NCBI GenBank assembly: GCA_965153355.1
Contig: OZ231127.1
Span: forward strand, 71,424,001 to 71,488,000
Source of the DNA: Flaccisagitta enflata
Taxonomy: Eukaryota; Chaetognatha; Sagittoidea; Aphragmophora
DNA length: 64,000 bases
Direction of reading: 5' to 3'
Positions 18,094 through 29,150 of this stretch are shown here, piece by piece. The notes beneath the pieces were generated by a model. It saw only the letters and a list, made by a program, of their open reading frames with translations, was not told the DNA's origin and searched no databases. The translations under genes were made by a program, and so were the position numbers. Position 1 is the first letter of the stretch. Each line of letters opens with the position of its first letter.

Positions 18094-18269
18094 TTTTTAG
18101 TTGCGGACACGCAACTCTATAAGAGGCTTTGTCCGTCCGTCCGTCCGTTGGTCGGTTGGTCGGTCGGTCGGTTGGTCGGTCCGTCACGCTCGAGTTGAAA
18201 AGTGGGAAAACGCGCATTTCCGCCCCTGCCCACCCGTCCGCAACTGGTGGCCGTGTATCCGGCCTTGTT
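18094..18269 (-). mobile_element. F1 copy, GTTGCG subtype
   Basis: On the plus strand it starts TTTTTAG, then the hairpin GTTGCG-GACA-CGCAAC (18100-18115), a GTCCGTCCG array, and CCGTGTATCCGGCCTTGTT at the end. The distal site GTCCGCAAC (18236-18244) is the exact complement of arm plus loop GTTGCGGAC (18100-18108). Confidence 0.88.
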
Positions 18270-18491
18270 TTTTTTGGTTTGCGAAGTCCTTGCGCTGCTT
18301 TTGAATTAGGAAAGATGGACCTGGTCTGAGAGTGCTCTTAAAGGTTTCGCCTGCCACAGAACGATATGAAAAGAAAACAAAGACAAAGTCTGTCTCTTTA
18401 AGAAAACTCACGAGTGGAAGATCAGAGGTTGTTAGACAATGTTAGAGACAAAAAAATATTTCCCTTGGTCTTGATCTCAATATTTCATTTA

Positions 18492-19252
18492 CAGGGTGTA
18501 CCAACTCAGTTGTAACATAAATGATCGATGTATCTCTGCTTCTAAAGAAGATAATCTCTGAAAAAAGTTCCAAAGAGCTCTTAAAAACGATTTTTGCTCA
18601 TGCTAATAAAATTTTTCTGTCCAGTAAAGAATTTTACACATTCACAGCCTAACATTATGCAGCTATTTCTCAATTTGCAATTTTGGCTGACATTGCTCAT
18701 AGACACTTGTTCTTTAAGAGGCTCTCATTTCTAAACGGATTGAGCTAGAGACCTGAGATTGGTCCCAAATTGAAGAATTTTTGAAGTAGTTTTTGGCCCC
18801 ATTAAAAAACATCCTCAAAATATTGAAGATTTTGTTTTTTCTTTCTTCAAAACCACATTAAAAAAACAACTTGATTTTCAAAGGCGTGAATTTGGCAAAT
18901 ATCATGCTATCTTTTCAAAAAAATATGAATTTTTTTATCAAATCTCTTTCACTATGCAGGATACCTTTAATTTGAGTCCAACTCTTTATGTTTTATCAAA
19001 TTATTTACAGATAATAGCTAAACAAAGAGTAATTGTCATAGAAGATCAATGAAAAATGGCAAAATGGTTGCAAAAAGGCATGTACATCCAAACCATTTTT
19101 CCATGACTGTTAATAACTTCCCATCATCTTCCTCTTATTGAGCAAAAATCGTTTTTCAAAAGCTCTTTAGAACTTTCTTCAGAATTAGATTATCTTTTTT
19201 AGAAGCAGAGATACATCGATTCTTTATGTTACAACTGAGTTGGTACACCCTG
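18492..19252. mobile_element. Foldback Tc1/mariner-like element, 761 bp, CAGGGTGTACC ends
   Basis: Termini CAGGGTGTACCAACTCAG and CTGAGTTGGTACACCCTG are inverted and flanked by TA on each side. Inverted homology continues for at least 130 bases (AAACGATTTTTGCTCA at the left; its mirror at 19137-19156). The internal module TCTAAACGGATTGAGCTA lies near 18731. No ORF. Confidence 0.88.
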
Positions 19253-19612
19253 TAGAGAAATGAACTAGATAAAGTGATACAAATCATGGAAAAAGAGTAA
19301 GCGAACAATAAAAAGGTTTTCCATAGAATGATACTGATAACTGAAAGAGTCACCGTGTTTCATGTCTTGGCCTGCTGCCAGTGAACCTGAGATTCCTATT
19401 CCTCCTTTATTTGGTTTTGTTTTTCATCGCAATTTCCGGATACACATGCGCCTCCAACTTGTAAGCTTTTAGTCAGATCACTTAGATTTTTATTTTATTT
19501 TTTTCTGTTTTTGCATTCTGTTCTTGCTTTTTCCATTCATAAAATTTGTTGCCTGCACCATTTTCTTAATGAGGATTTTTTCCTTATCTTTTTTTTTTCT
19601 GTTTGTAGAAAA

Positions 19613-19810
19613 AACAAGTTTGGATACACGGCTACCCAAATCGCATGCAGGCAGGCAGGGGCAAAGAAGAAAAAAGCTAACCATGCATTCGGGCTGGAGC
19701 AGTGAGGCAAAAACCGCCTGTAAACGCTGAAAAAGTGAAAAAAGTAAAATGTGACCGACGGATAGACGGACAAAGCTAGGTGTAGATTCGCGTGGCACGC
19801 GACTGAAAAA
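19613..19810 (+). mobile_element. F1 copy, diverged
   Basis: Starts AACAAGTTTGGATACACGG, has the distal site TCGCATGC, a GACGGATAGACGGAC array and the hairpin TCGCGTGGCACGCGA, and ends CTGAAAAA. It abuts a (GA)n tract. Confidence 0.75.
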
Positions 19811-19813
19811 GAA

Positions 19814-19819
<6 letters not shown>

Positions 19820-19868
<49 letters not shown>
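19820..19868. repeat. (GA)n microsatellite
   Basis: Begins directly downstream of the A-rich end of an F1 copy. Confidence 0.95.
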
Positions 19869-19871
<3 letters not shown>

Positions 19872-19953
19872 AGTTTTGATACGAAGATGGTATTACAGGT
19901 CACGTGTAGATCCCGGGAAACGATACAGATAGAAACGTCGAGCTACAATAAAG

Positions 19954-19995
19954 AATAGTCACAAAAGCATCACATGGTCAGCGGTACCCGTACCC
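19954..19995 (+). mobile_element. F2 5'-end fragment
   Basis: AATAGTCACAAAAGC followed by ATGGTCAGCGGTACCCG matches the F2 5' end. Nothing further of F2 follows. Confidence 0.65.
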
Positions 19996-20014
19996 TGCTT
20001 AAGTACCACGCGGA

Positions 20015-20340
20015 TCACTTTTGAATGACTAGGCTGGCCGATAATTTACAAGGAAAATAGATAAAATCTTAGATCATTTGAAAGCCCTTCAAAAGTACTT
20101 TCATTTGGCACCAATCTGGTATCGCTATTTTTTTTCGTTTAGAGATTGCCTATTTCAGTTTTGCAATCCTTATGTAAAGATGCATTTATGCAAATTAGTG
20201 CTTCTCTTTGCAGGGCTCTTGCTTCTAAACCGTTTGAGATACAGACCTGGGATTGGTCAAGATGGAATGTTTTTTTGAAAATCTTTAAAAATGTCTTATC
20301 AAAGAATAGTTAAAATTGTTTTTTGTAACTGTCTTTTCAA
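20015..20340. repeat. Dispersed module carrying TCTAAACCGTTTGAG
   Basis: Similar to 55085-55230: CACTTTTGAATG, AAATCTTAGA, GAAGCCCTT-like and CTTTCATTTGGC phrases appear in the same order. TTCTAAACCGTTTGAGATAC at 20222 continues the module seen in the foldback elements. Confidence 0.65.
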
Positions 20341-20407
20341 CTAATCAGTAGGTGTTTCTTTTTTTTTTATCCAAGTGGTAGTTTGTAAAAAAGATTGAGG
20401 GAGGGTT

Positions 20408-20673
20408 CAGGGCAGCAGCCCCAAAGGGGTCCATGACCCATGCCTTCACTCGTATGAAGAATTTTCCCCTCCTCCTTCTCTTCTCCTCTTCGGCAGAATT
20501 CGGCAAAATTTGACAGAATTTGGAAGAATTAGGCAAAATTTGATAAAGTTTGAAAGAATAGGGGCAGGGGGTATAGAGAAGAAGGAGGATAAGGAGAAGA
20601 AGAGGGAAGAGAAAGTTCCCCATATCTGTGAAAGCATAGGTCATCAACCCCTTTGGGGCCGCTGCCCAAAAAG
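20408..20673 (+). mobile_element. F2 copy, short palindromic form
   Basis: GGGCAGCAGCCCCAAAGGGG at the left is inverted as CCCCTTTGGGGCCGCTGCCC at the right, ending AAAAAGG. A (GGCAAAATTTGA)-like minisatellite fills the middle. The 5' AATAGTCGC part is missing. Confidence 0.75.
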
Positions 20674-20744
20674 GACAAAAATTAAAGAGACTTCGATAAA
20701 ATCATTGCTCCATTCTGTCATATATCTGGCTCAGTCTGAATCAC

Positions 20745-20890
20745 CATCAGGCAGCATCAGACATCATCAGGCAGCATCAGAAAGCATCAGGCAGAATCAG
20801 ACAGCTTCAGGTAGCATCAGACAGCATCAGGCAGCATAAGACAGCATCAGGCAGCATAAGACAGCATTAAACAACTTCTCGAAGCATCAA
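20745..20890. repeat. CAGGCAGCAT minisatellite
   Basis: Ten-base units (CAGACAGCAT and CAGGCAGCAT) repeated about 14 times with substitutions. Confidence 0.9.
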
Positions 20891-22280
20891 ACAGTTTTTA
20901 CGATTTTTACTACACTTTTTATGATTGGATGATTTTTTGGCTAATGTTGGCTACTTCTCCACCAGTTTTTGTCTAGTTATTGGCCAGTTTGGCCATATAG
21001 CATTGCTTCCAATCAATTTGGTGCATTTACTCTGTTAAATCATTACCCTAAACACTGCAGTTTAAAGATGTAACAACAAGCTCAGACAGTATTTAGAAAA
21101 GAATTGAATTTATACAAAACATGAACGATTTTTCAGGAATATCTCAAAAAGTTAGAGACAATAAGATTTTTTGTCGCTACCTTCAACTGCTACTTCTCAC
21201 TCGCTCTGAAACAGCATTTATCTCGAAGCATAAAACCGTTTTCCATGATTCCACGTACAACTGGAATTATCGTCGTTACCAAAATTCCGACCCATGAAAT
21301 CGGAAATAGATAATTTGGGTGCCAGAAAGAAGGGAAGAAAGAAAAAAGGAAAAAAGAAAGTAAAAAAAGATATGAAAACCACTGGGTTGCCCGGTCAATC
21401 CAACTTAGAGCATAGACTGAAATTCACCAACTACCGCTGGTGGCCTGAATTCCAATGAAAGCAAATGTATGACTGACAAATAGGAAGACCAGTATTTTCT
21501 CAGCTGTCTCAACATTGACCCTGCCCAGTGCTCAACTGCGACTTTGTTCTCTCTTATCTTTTTCAAAGATTGCTACTTAATTACTTTGTTCAAAGCTTCT
21601 TCAGCTTTATTACGTTTTTTTTTTTTTTTTTTTGTGGGTAAAGATATTGCATAACTGTATGCATGGTCCATTGATAGTTCAATGATTCTGTGAAATTGAA
21701 TGAAAAAAAAACATGACGAATTTGGATCCAGATTGACAGGATAGAAACGTCGTGTTGGATTGTTATTGGTTGTCATTGGCTTTTCCGTTTTACTCTGAGC
21801 TGTCTTAGTTGAATTCAATTTTCCCAATTCAACCAAAAAGAAAAAAGAATTTTGTATTCGCAATTCTACCAGTGGATCACTGGCTCATTTTCAAGTCATC
21901 CTCTACCCACAAAAAAGACATTTCCATCTCATATCCATTTCATCACCGTCACATTTCAACGCTTCCAATTCTTGTCTAAAAAAAAAAAAAGAATTTACAT
22001 AGAAATTGAAAAAGTGGATTTTGATAGCTGCCATGAAACGGGAGGTTCAAACCGAAAAAGAACGGAGGGGAAAATGTCGATGAATAGAAAAAGAAAGAAA
22101 AGAGAAAGGACAAACAGTTTTCTCACTTTTTTTAATAATTTCATTTCATTTTCGGAAGAGCAAGTGAAGAAGTGTCTTTCATGGTGGAGTGGCGAGTGCT
22201 GGCTTTGAAAAGGACTATATTGCCAATAAAATTGGTCGGCCTTATGCATGCCTGTTCATGCAGTTGGAACTTCGTTGCCT
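20891..22280. other. No gene recognised
   Basis: AT-rich DNA with a long T run at about 21617-21633. No element ends or coding sequence recognised. Confidence 0.45.
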
Positions 22281-22676
22281 ACACCTTACAAGTCGCGTGC
22301 GTTCGCTAAGACTAAAAGACTAAAAGACTGAAAGACAAAAAGACTAAAAGAATAGAAAAAGAAAGAAAAGAGAAAAAACTAAAGAGACTAAAGAGAAAAG
22401 ACTGAAAGACTAAAAGACTAAAAGACTAAAAGACTAAAAGACTAAAAGACTAAAAGACTAAAAGACTAAAAGACTAAAAGACTAAAAGACTAAAAAACGC
22501 CAAAAATGCTAAAAAAGCTAATGCTACAAAAATGCTAAAAAAGCTAATGGTGCCGGACTGACGGACGGACGGACGGACTGACGGACGGACGGACGGACGG
22601 ACGGACGGACGGACAGACCGACCGACCGACCAACCGAAATAGCGGGTCATAGAGTCGCGTAGCACGCGACTAAAAA
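22281..22676 (+). mobile_element. F1 copy carrying an (ACTAAAAG)n minisatellite
   Basis: The distal site GTCGCGTGC (22292-22300) is followed by about 180 bases of ACTAAAAG units, a long GACG array (22560-22612), the hairpin GTCGCGT-AGC-ACGCGAC and TAAAAA. GCACGCGAC (22662-22670) is the exact 9-base complement of the distal site. Confidence 0.88.
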
Positions 22677-23020
22677 CTCTCATAGATTTCTTCCCGGTCG
22701 CGCTTAATAAAGACTCATTGGAAGCGTGAGAGAGAAAAGAGGGGGAAAAGGTCAGGAATAAAACAGGGGCACAAATTTGTGGCAAAAGGCGAATGTTTAC
22801 TTTTGCTGCATTGACCTCTGTCCAAAAAAAAAAAACCGAGGCAGAACCTGGGAAAAAGAGGTGAGGCTGGAGAACCAAAAAAAAAAAAAAAAGTAGTGGT
22901 GGGCAAGGCCGGGCGATTCGTATTGGGTATTGTATTGTATTTACAATACTTATAAGTATTGGGTTTACCCAATACTTACTATGGGTATTGTTGTTTTCCC
23001 AATACAATACAAAACTATAC

Positions 23021-23232
23021 TTTTTAGTTGCATGGTACGTGACTCTACACCCCGCTTTGTCGGTCCGTCGGTCCATTGGTCGGTCCGTCCGTCCGTTGGT
23101 CCGTCACACTTTACTTTTTTGGCGTTTATAGAGTTTTTGGCTATACCGCTCCTGCCCAAATGCTTCACTGACCTCAAACATGGCCCCTGCCCACCAGCAC
23201 GCGACTGGGGTAGCCGTGTATCCGGCCTTGTT
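23021..23232 (-). mobile_element. F1 copy, diverged hairpin
   Basis: TTTTTAGTTGCATGG, GACTCTACACCCCGCTTTGT, a GTCCGTCCG array, CACGCGACTGG, then CCGTGTATCCGGCCTTGTT. Arm-to-distal complementarity is only partial here. Confidence 0.78.
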
Positions 23233-23711
23233 TTTTTAGAAAATAGTGGAATTCTTAGGAAGGTCAAACGAACTGGTGAAAAATATAAGTAGGGAAGAAG
23301 AAGAGGATAAGGTAAGGTGGATGAGGAGAGATTTTTAGAAAGTGCAGAAAAAAAGTGAAGAAGAAGAGGATGAGGTCTGGAAGATGAGGAGGATGAGGAG
23401 GAAAGATCGATTTTCCCTCAGATCTAATCCTGGGTCAGTACACTCAAGATGAGAGAGAGGAAAATATGATGTATTGGAGGATCATCACCAGAGTCGCGGC
23501 TCTGGGCGCATTGTTCATTTCTCCGGAAGAGCGCCTGTCTTCATAGGAAAAAGATGCGAGCTTAAAAACTGTCTTAAGAAACTTTGAACTTAAAACTTAG
23601 AACTTAGAACTAACTTAGGGCTTAGAATTGACATAGAAATCTGTCTTTGGTCTTTGGGCATGCTCTTTATGTTTGTTTAAAAACATCCCATTAGATCTTT
23701 GGGCTGGCTCT

Positions 23712-25211
23712 TTATCTTCTTTTCAGTACGTCTTGTAATATCCTTTTTGATCCAAGCAAGGAGATTTTCTGGCACATGAATTGGTCGGGACATCCAGGAA
23801 TTTTAGTCAGCCCATCACTCAGGTTTTTAGTGACAGCACCAAGTCCCCCCACCACCACCGGGATTACTTCTGTATTTGTACCCCACATCTTCTCCAATTC
23901 AACACGGAGAGGCCCATATTTCGATATTTTTTCGTTTTCTTTTTTCCCAACATTCATGTCGATTGGGCATGATACGTCTATGATTATGGCCTTCTTATGG
24001 ATTTTGTCCTTTACAATAATATCAGGCCTATTGGCCCCAACAGGTCTTGTTGTTACTATGGTTTGGTCATACACAATTTCACATTTATCAGACATGGTAA
24101 CTTCAGGTGGGTTATGCAAGAACCAGTTTTCACCCACTTGTAGTCCAAAGTGCTGCAATATCTTGTAGTGAATGTATCTGCAGATGTTATTGTGTCGTGT
24201 GAAATACTCGCGTTTGGCCAGTACATCACAGGCACCAAGGATATGAAAGATAGATTCTGGGTCTTTTTTGCACATACGGCACCTGTCATCATCACTGTTC
24301 CTTAAGATATGTTTTTCGTGGAACTTAGTGAACAGGGCCATTTCTTGTGCCCCGCAGATGTAGCTTTCAACATTTGGGCTGAGGTGGCACCGTTTCAACC
24401 AGGCCATAGATTGTTTCAGATCAGCATCACTTTCTTGCAGTAGATGGATGAAAGCACCATGTTGTGGCTTGGCAAGGTATGCTTGGGAACGGGACTTTGA
24501 TATGGCATCTCTGACTATTTTGGCCTTGATTCTTGCCTGGGCCATAACTGATTTATCATAAAAATTCTTTGGGAGTTCGATCCTGTAGTTGGATTCATAT
24601 TTATTTGCTCTGGTGATGCTGGAGTATAGACACTTTTCCTCCACCTCGACACATTGTTTGAGTAGTGCATTGTTGGTGTGGGTGATAGCATGAGCAATTC
24701 TGCTGGTTGCAGACTGGAACGAATCCCAAACAGATATAAGGCCTCTGCCACCAGATTCCCTGGGCAGGTATAACCGATCTACATCACTTTTGATTTCAAA
24801 GGCCTTGTACATATTGAGCATCTTACGTATCTGGATGTCAATACCCTTGAGTTCATCCTCATTCCAGTTTACAATTCCAAATGAGTATGTGATGAGTGGG
24901 AGTATGCTCTCGTTTATTGCTTGGAAAAGGTTCCGTGCGTTTAGTTCGGTTTCTAGCAGTTTTCTTAGTTTTGTCTTTACGTTCTTATTGACCTTTGACT
25001 TCACCTCACCGTGCTTTATCTGTTCTAGCTCTTCTATGCCCAAATACTTGTAAAATTCATTGTGGTTCAACTCCTCCATAACTCCGCCTGAGTCAAGCTT
25101 TATACCCCCAGATTTACAGTATTTCCCTTTAGCGGTGCTGACACATTTACATTTCGACAATCCAAATTCCATGCCAATATCATTGCTCATAGACTCTATC
25201 AGGTTGGCCAT
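23712..25211 (-). CDS. 3' half of an R2/NeSL-type non-LTR retrotransposon ORF (end of RT to RLE endonuclease)
   Basis: Seen: about 500 codons without a stop, starting in-frame as MANLIESMSND and ending DVLKRR-stop. In order: the end of a reverse transcriptase with its thumb region (GLSKCKC, YKYLGI, LPRESGGRGL), a zinc knuckle CX2CX8HX4C (CRMC encoded at 24270-24281), a downstream RH motif (YFTRHNN), and RPD followed by D 14 residues on (RPD at 24021-24029, D near 23977). Known: a CCHC knuckle followed by PDX12-14D is the signature of the restriction-like endonuclease (RLE) at the C-terminus of R2, R4, NeSL and Hero-type elements, which nick the target for reverse transcription. The catalytic RT core with its YXDD motif is missing, so the copy is 5'-truncated. 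The frame runs on upstream through GA and AC microsatellites to 25490, but that part is SSR translation. The C-terminus is unbroken, suggesting a fairly recent insertion. Confidence 0.85.
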   Translation of the reverse strand: MANLIESMSNDIGMEFGLSKCKCVSTAKGKYCKSGGIKLDSGGVMEELNHNEFYKYLGIEELEQIKHGEVKSKVNKNVKTKLRKLLETELNARNLFQAINESILPLITYSFGIVNWNEDELKGIDIQIRKMLNMYKAFEIKSDVDRLYLPRESGGRGLISVWDSFQSATSRIAHAITHTNNALLKQCVEVEEKCLYSSITRANKYESNYRIELPKNFYDKSVMAQARIKAKIVRDAISKSRSQAYLAKPQHGAFIHLLQESDADLKQSMAWLKRCHLSPNVESYICGAQEMALFTKFHEKHILRNSDDDRCRMCKKDPESIFHILGACDVLAKREYFTRHNNICRYIHYKILQHFGLQVGENWFLHNPPEVTMSDKCEIVYDQTIVTTRPVGANRPDIIVKDKIHKKAIIIDVSCPIDMNVGKKENEKISKYGPLRVELEKMWGTNTEVIPVVVGGLGAVTKNLSDGLTKIPGCPDQFMCQKISLLGSKRILQDVLKRR

Positions 25212-25238
25212 TTTACATAAGTTGATATGACTGTCTGT

Positions 25239-25241
<3 letters not shown>

Positions 25242-25312
<71 letters not shown>

Positions 25313-25450
25313 GATACAGACAGACAGACAGACAGACAGACAGATAGATAGATAGAGATAAAGACGCAGAAAAAGGGGAAAAAAAAAGAGAGAGAGAGAG
25401 AGAGGGAGACACATACACACAGGCACACACACACACACACACACACACAG

Positions 25451-25496
<46 letters not shown>

Positions 25497-25500
25497 ACAA
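25242..25500. repeat. GA, CAGA and AC microsatellites at the LINE 5' junction
   Basis: (GA)n at 25242-25309, (CAGA)n to about 25350, GA at 25388-25405, and (AC)n at about 25426-25500. The retrotransposon frame is truncated just inside the GA tract. Confidence 0.95.
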
Positions 25501-25841
25501 AAGGACAAACACAGGCAAAGAGACTTACCTAAAGAAGCGAAGATAAAAAATATATAAAAGAAATATTGATATATAAAAGTTAAGAAAAATATTTAAAAAT
25601 TCTTTTTTGATCAAGTATACAAAAAATGAGTTTAAGCTTCAACTATTTATTTAAGATTCAACAAAGATTTTTTATTCAGTGAATTTAAATATTGTTACAT
25701 ATTGGGTACAATTCTTTGAGATATTGTATTGTATTGGTATTGTATTGTATTGGCCCAATACTTTGAAAAATTGTATAGTGTATTGTATTGTTAAAGAAAA
25801 TGCAAAATCGCCTGGGCTTGGTGGTGGGGCATGAGAACAAA

Positions 25842-26190
25842 AGTAGAAGTAGCGGTGAGACTAGAGTCATAGGAACAAAGCCAAAAGGCGTCCAATAGAT
25901 GCGTAAGATTTATGATTTAAAGACTTTAAGAGATAAAGAAATGGGGAGAAAGCCCCAGAAATCGCTTTTAAAAAAAAATTGTGTTGCGGATCTTCCTTCC
26001 TTCGGACCTTCATATAGAGATGCGAGGACGCGTCTAAAAAAGAATGTATAGATGAGACAAGATCACCAAAGAATAAGTAGAGGTGAGGCCAGAGGACTGA
26101 AGAAAAAAAGTGAGGCTTGGGGGCTGAAAAAAAAATCAGAGGTGACGCTTGATGACAGATGAGCAGGTATAGATGAGGCTAAAGGATTGC
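25842..26190. repeat. Imperfect GGTGAGGCT minisatellite
   Basis: Degenerate units of about 35 bp containing GGTGAGGC and A-runs. Similar sequence flanks the other side of the composite at about 22855-22880. A partial F1 end (GATGCG-AGGA-CGCGTC, then TAAAAAA) is embedded at 26018-26041. Confidence 0.6.
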
Positions 26191-26332
26191 GGAATGGTAG
26201 TACAGCTACAATTGGCTTGTATGATATGATGGCGTGTTTCTGTTGTCAATCAAATGATAAATCTAGCAATGACTGCATGTAAATGTAGCTTCCATCAAGG
26301 ACCGTTTCATAAGTCCAATTAACAGATGTTAC

Positions 26333-26448
26333 GTAACTGTTGGTATGCCTGCGTTTCGTAACGCCAAAAAACACACTTTATGAAACCTCCAAGTGTTTCA
26401 CTAAGGCGTTTTTAGGTCGTTACGTAACGCAGGCATACCAACAGTTAC
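26333..26448. mobile_element. Palindromic MITE-like unit
   Basis: GTAACTGTTGGTATGCCTGC at 26333 is mirrored by GCAGGCATACCAACAGTTAC ending at 26448. The arms are about 40 bases with a 35-base loop. GTTACGTAAC appears at both edges. Confidence 0.75.
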
Positions 26449-27647
26449 AACACGCTGAACAACACAAGTGTTGTAACGCTATATTGGCACGCGGCGAAAT
26501 ACCTGGGAGAGGTGAGGCAAATTTGAGATGAGAAAGAGCATTGAAGGCAGAAAATCAAAAATTAAAAACAAGGACGAAAAAGTATCAACAGAGAGGATAG
26601 GCAGGGAGAGGGGTAAAACTGACGTAATATGACTATTTGACAGTGACTGACACAGTAGATGCAGATGCAATGCGTAGGGAAGAGGGATGAGAAAAAAACG
26701 GGTAGATTAGGACTGAAACAGAGAAAGATTTGAATGGGGCGGTGGAAAAGGAATTGTTTAGGTAAGTGGGAGAGACAGAAACGTGTCAATAGATGAGGCC
26801 TAGAGAAACTATAAAGGTGCATATGGCAGAACCAGAAGTAAGTTAGAGGTAACAGCAGTGGTAAAGCGCGAGGCAAAGGCAGGGAAGAAGCAATATGAAT
26901 GGAGTGAATGAAGTAAGAAGGCAGATATGAGCCCGAACTGAGAGACAGATAGTAAGCTCTCAAACAAGGGACTGATAAAGGAGAAAACAAAGTAAAGAAA
27001 AAGCAAAACCTAACAAATAAAATGGCCAGAGTAAGCTTAAGAAAAAAAGGACACAAGGTTTTTTTCGGTAATTGCAAGTCGATTTGATTTTGGATTATCT
27101 TGATTGACTCAAGATGTAAATGCGATTACTCAATCAAGTCAACACTCGACGCCCAACGTTTTGGCCCTCCTTCTAGTCCAAAGTAAATACGAAATAACTG
27201 AGTTGAATCAATTGAATCAGTGTGCGCGGTGCTCCTTACTCAACGGTTGATGGTCTCAATCAAGTACTCTAGTTTGATAAAGACCTCCAGTCAAGTCCCA
27301 CTGTAACGGATCAAAGAGTATTGGAACGGATATAAAACTTTGATTCCCTCAAGTCTTATTCTATTGATTTCTTCATCAGCAATAATGGCAATCAACTCAT
27401 GATGAATGAAATTTGTTGGCCTATTTACATCCATTATTGCGGGGCAAATTGTGTATTGGGGAATCTTCCTATTTTACTGGTAAATGATGCAAAAAGCTCT
27501 TAAATGGCAAATGATGTTAAGAATTATATGCTGTTTTTGTATAAGGTCACAATTTTTCATCTATTTGATCAGCAACTTCCTACTAATTGTTTATTGTCTC
27601 ATGACCATGTGGCACAAAAATTGGTAATTTATGGCGAAGATAAGGGA
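26449..27647. other. No gene recognised
   Basis: Purine-rich to about 27060, then more mixed sequence. No conserved peptide or inverted ends. Confidence 0.45.
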
Positions 27648-27777
27648 AACAAGGCCAAGTAGACCTATAAGGTGCGCCGAGTGGATGGTCAAATGAATGC
27701 ATTACCAACAGACAGACCGACCAACCCACCAACAGATGGACACAGCCAGATAAAGGGGTGCTTTGGCGCACCTAAAA
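27648..27777 (+). mobile_element. F1 copy, GGTGCG subtype, 130 bp
   Basis: Starts AACAAGGCCAAGTAGACC. Distal site GGTGCGCC (27671-27678); hairpin GGTGC-TTTGGC-GCACC; end TAAAAG. The 3' arm with loop GGCGCACC (27765-27772) is the exact complement of the distal site. This is the smallest complete copy. Confidence 0.85.
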
Positions 27778-28235
27778 GAGGTAAAATAAAATCACTGAAA
27801 TCATTGCAACACTTTTCATCGATTTCAGTACATCATGCAACGTGATTTGCATCTTAGAAGGGAAAAAAGGGTCACGTTCGTAGCTTTTGTATGGTCTGCA
27901 AGTGTTTGTCAATTCAATAAATGTAGACACTTTTTCCTTCCCAAATGTGGCCTCAGCTGGAAATTACTCGGCAAGAAAAAACAACTTTCTACCTCACATA
28001 AAAACTGGCCTCTCTGAATCCTTTTTTACATTACCAATTTATTGTCGCTTGATTGATGCCTCTGTAAGTGTATCTTGACATCTCGCCGACCGATGTAAAA
28101 CTATATGACTCGATTTCATCTGCTTTGCATATGAAAACTTCCATGACATGTTTCAACTTTCATAATAGATAAGAAGTCTCGCTTCGATCTGAAGAATCTT
28201 TTTATCTATATGATAAACTGTGTGTTTCCCTTCTC

Positions 28236-28290
28236 GGTGGGCCAACGCACCTCAATAAGAGGCTCTTGTCATCGGTCCTTCCATTTCTTT
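28236..28290 (-). mobile_element. F1 hairpin-end fragment
   Basis: GGTGGGCCAACGCACC followed by TCAATAAGAGGCTCTTGTC resembles the GGTGCG-subtype end. The rest of the element is not recognisable. Confidence 0.45.
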
Positions 28291-28982
28291 TATCCATCAT
28301 CACTTTTCATTATCATCGAGAGTGAGAATGCGAACGAACAGACCATAAGAAAACTTCCAGAAAAAAAAATTCGGGAGAGCGTTTCTAGCACGCAAAAAAA
28401 AGTATTAGAAAAACACTGGAGAGTTTGCATTCAATAGCCTTCTGTGCAAGGTGCAAGTGACCCATTGTGTTTGCATTCAGCGCCCATTTCCTGAGTTGAC
28501 CTATTGTGTCCGGCAGTGATGCCCTTCTGCGACGTATAAAAAGAAAGCTTATCAGTCATGGTCAAATGCTTGACTGCCCATCCCAGGCATGGATGAGCTC
28601 ATCCGCTTGACTACCTCTTGGGCATACTTGCGCTTCAGTGCCCCAAATTAGAGCAATAAAACAAGTGGTTAAACACATACAGCAAAGTATGTGGGAGCAT
28701 ACCGCTTTCACCGCTTCTGCTTCCCCTTCCATTTTGTAGTTCAAATACTATTTGTAGCACCAAAATGGAAGCAGTCATCGCTGCCACATCCCTAGTTACA
28801 GCGCCGTGTGTCCTAAATTTGAATTTAGGTTAGTCGAGTTGCAGCTCCGCCCTGACATTGCTCATTTTTTCATTTTTCTTTTCATTTTCTAAGAAAGTTT
28901 ACCATTTTTGCACGCTTGTAAAGTTCTTTTTTCCTCTCTTGTACATAAATTTTCTTTTCCTTTTGAAAGATTTTACCAACTA
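28291..28982. other. No gene recognised
   Basis: Mixed sequence without identifiable features. Confidence 0.4.
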
Positions 28983-29150
28983 CACATCATCATCTCTGGC
29001 ATACTGTGCTCCGTCTCTCTTGGGTAGCTAAACCAAATTACACATCATCATCTCTGGCATACTGTGTTTCGTCTCTCTTGGGTATCTAAGCCAAATAACA
29101 CAGCATCATCTCTAGCATACTGTGTTCGGTCTCTCTTGGGTATCTCAGCG
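28983..29150. repeat. Three-copy tandem repeat, about 56-59 bp
   Basis: Each unit carries ACACATCATCATCTCTGGCA-like sequence followed by TACTGTG and GTCTCTCTTGGGTA. Confidence 0.88.

Larger units (their letters stand above)
22904..25820. mobile_element. Possible composite element with (TATTG)n-rich inverted ends
   Basis: CAAGGCCGGGCGAT at 22904 mirrors ATCGCCTGGGCTTG at 25807-25820. Both are followed inward by GTATTG/CAATAC arrays (22920-23010 and 25690-25795). The R2-type ORF and one F1 copy lie between. No target duplication could be fixed. Confidence 0.4.

Noticed and set aside
28983-29150. CRISPR-like direct repeats
   Set aside because: Contiguous tandem units without unique spacers in a eukaryotic context.
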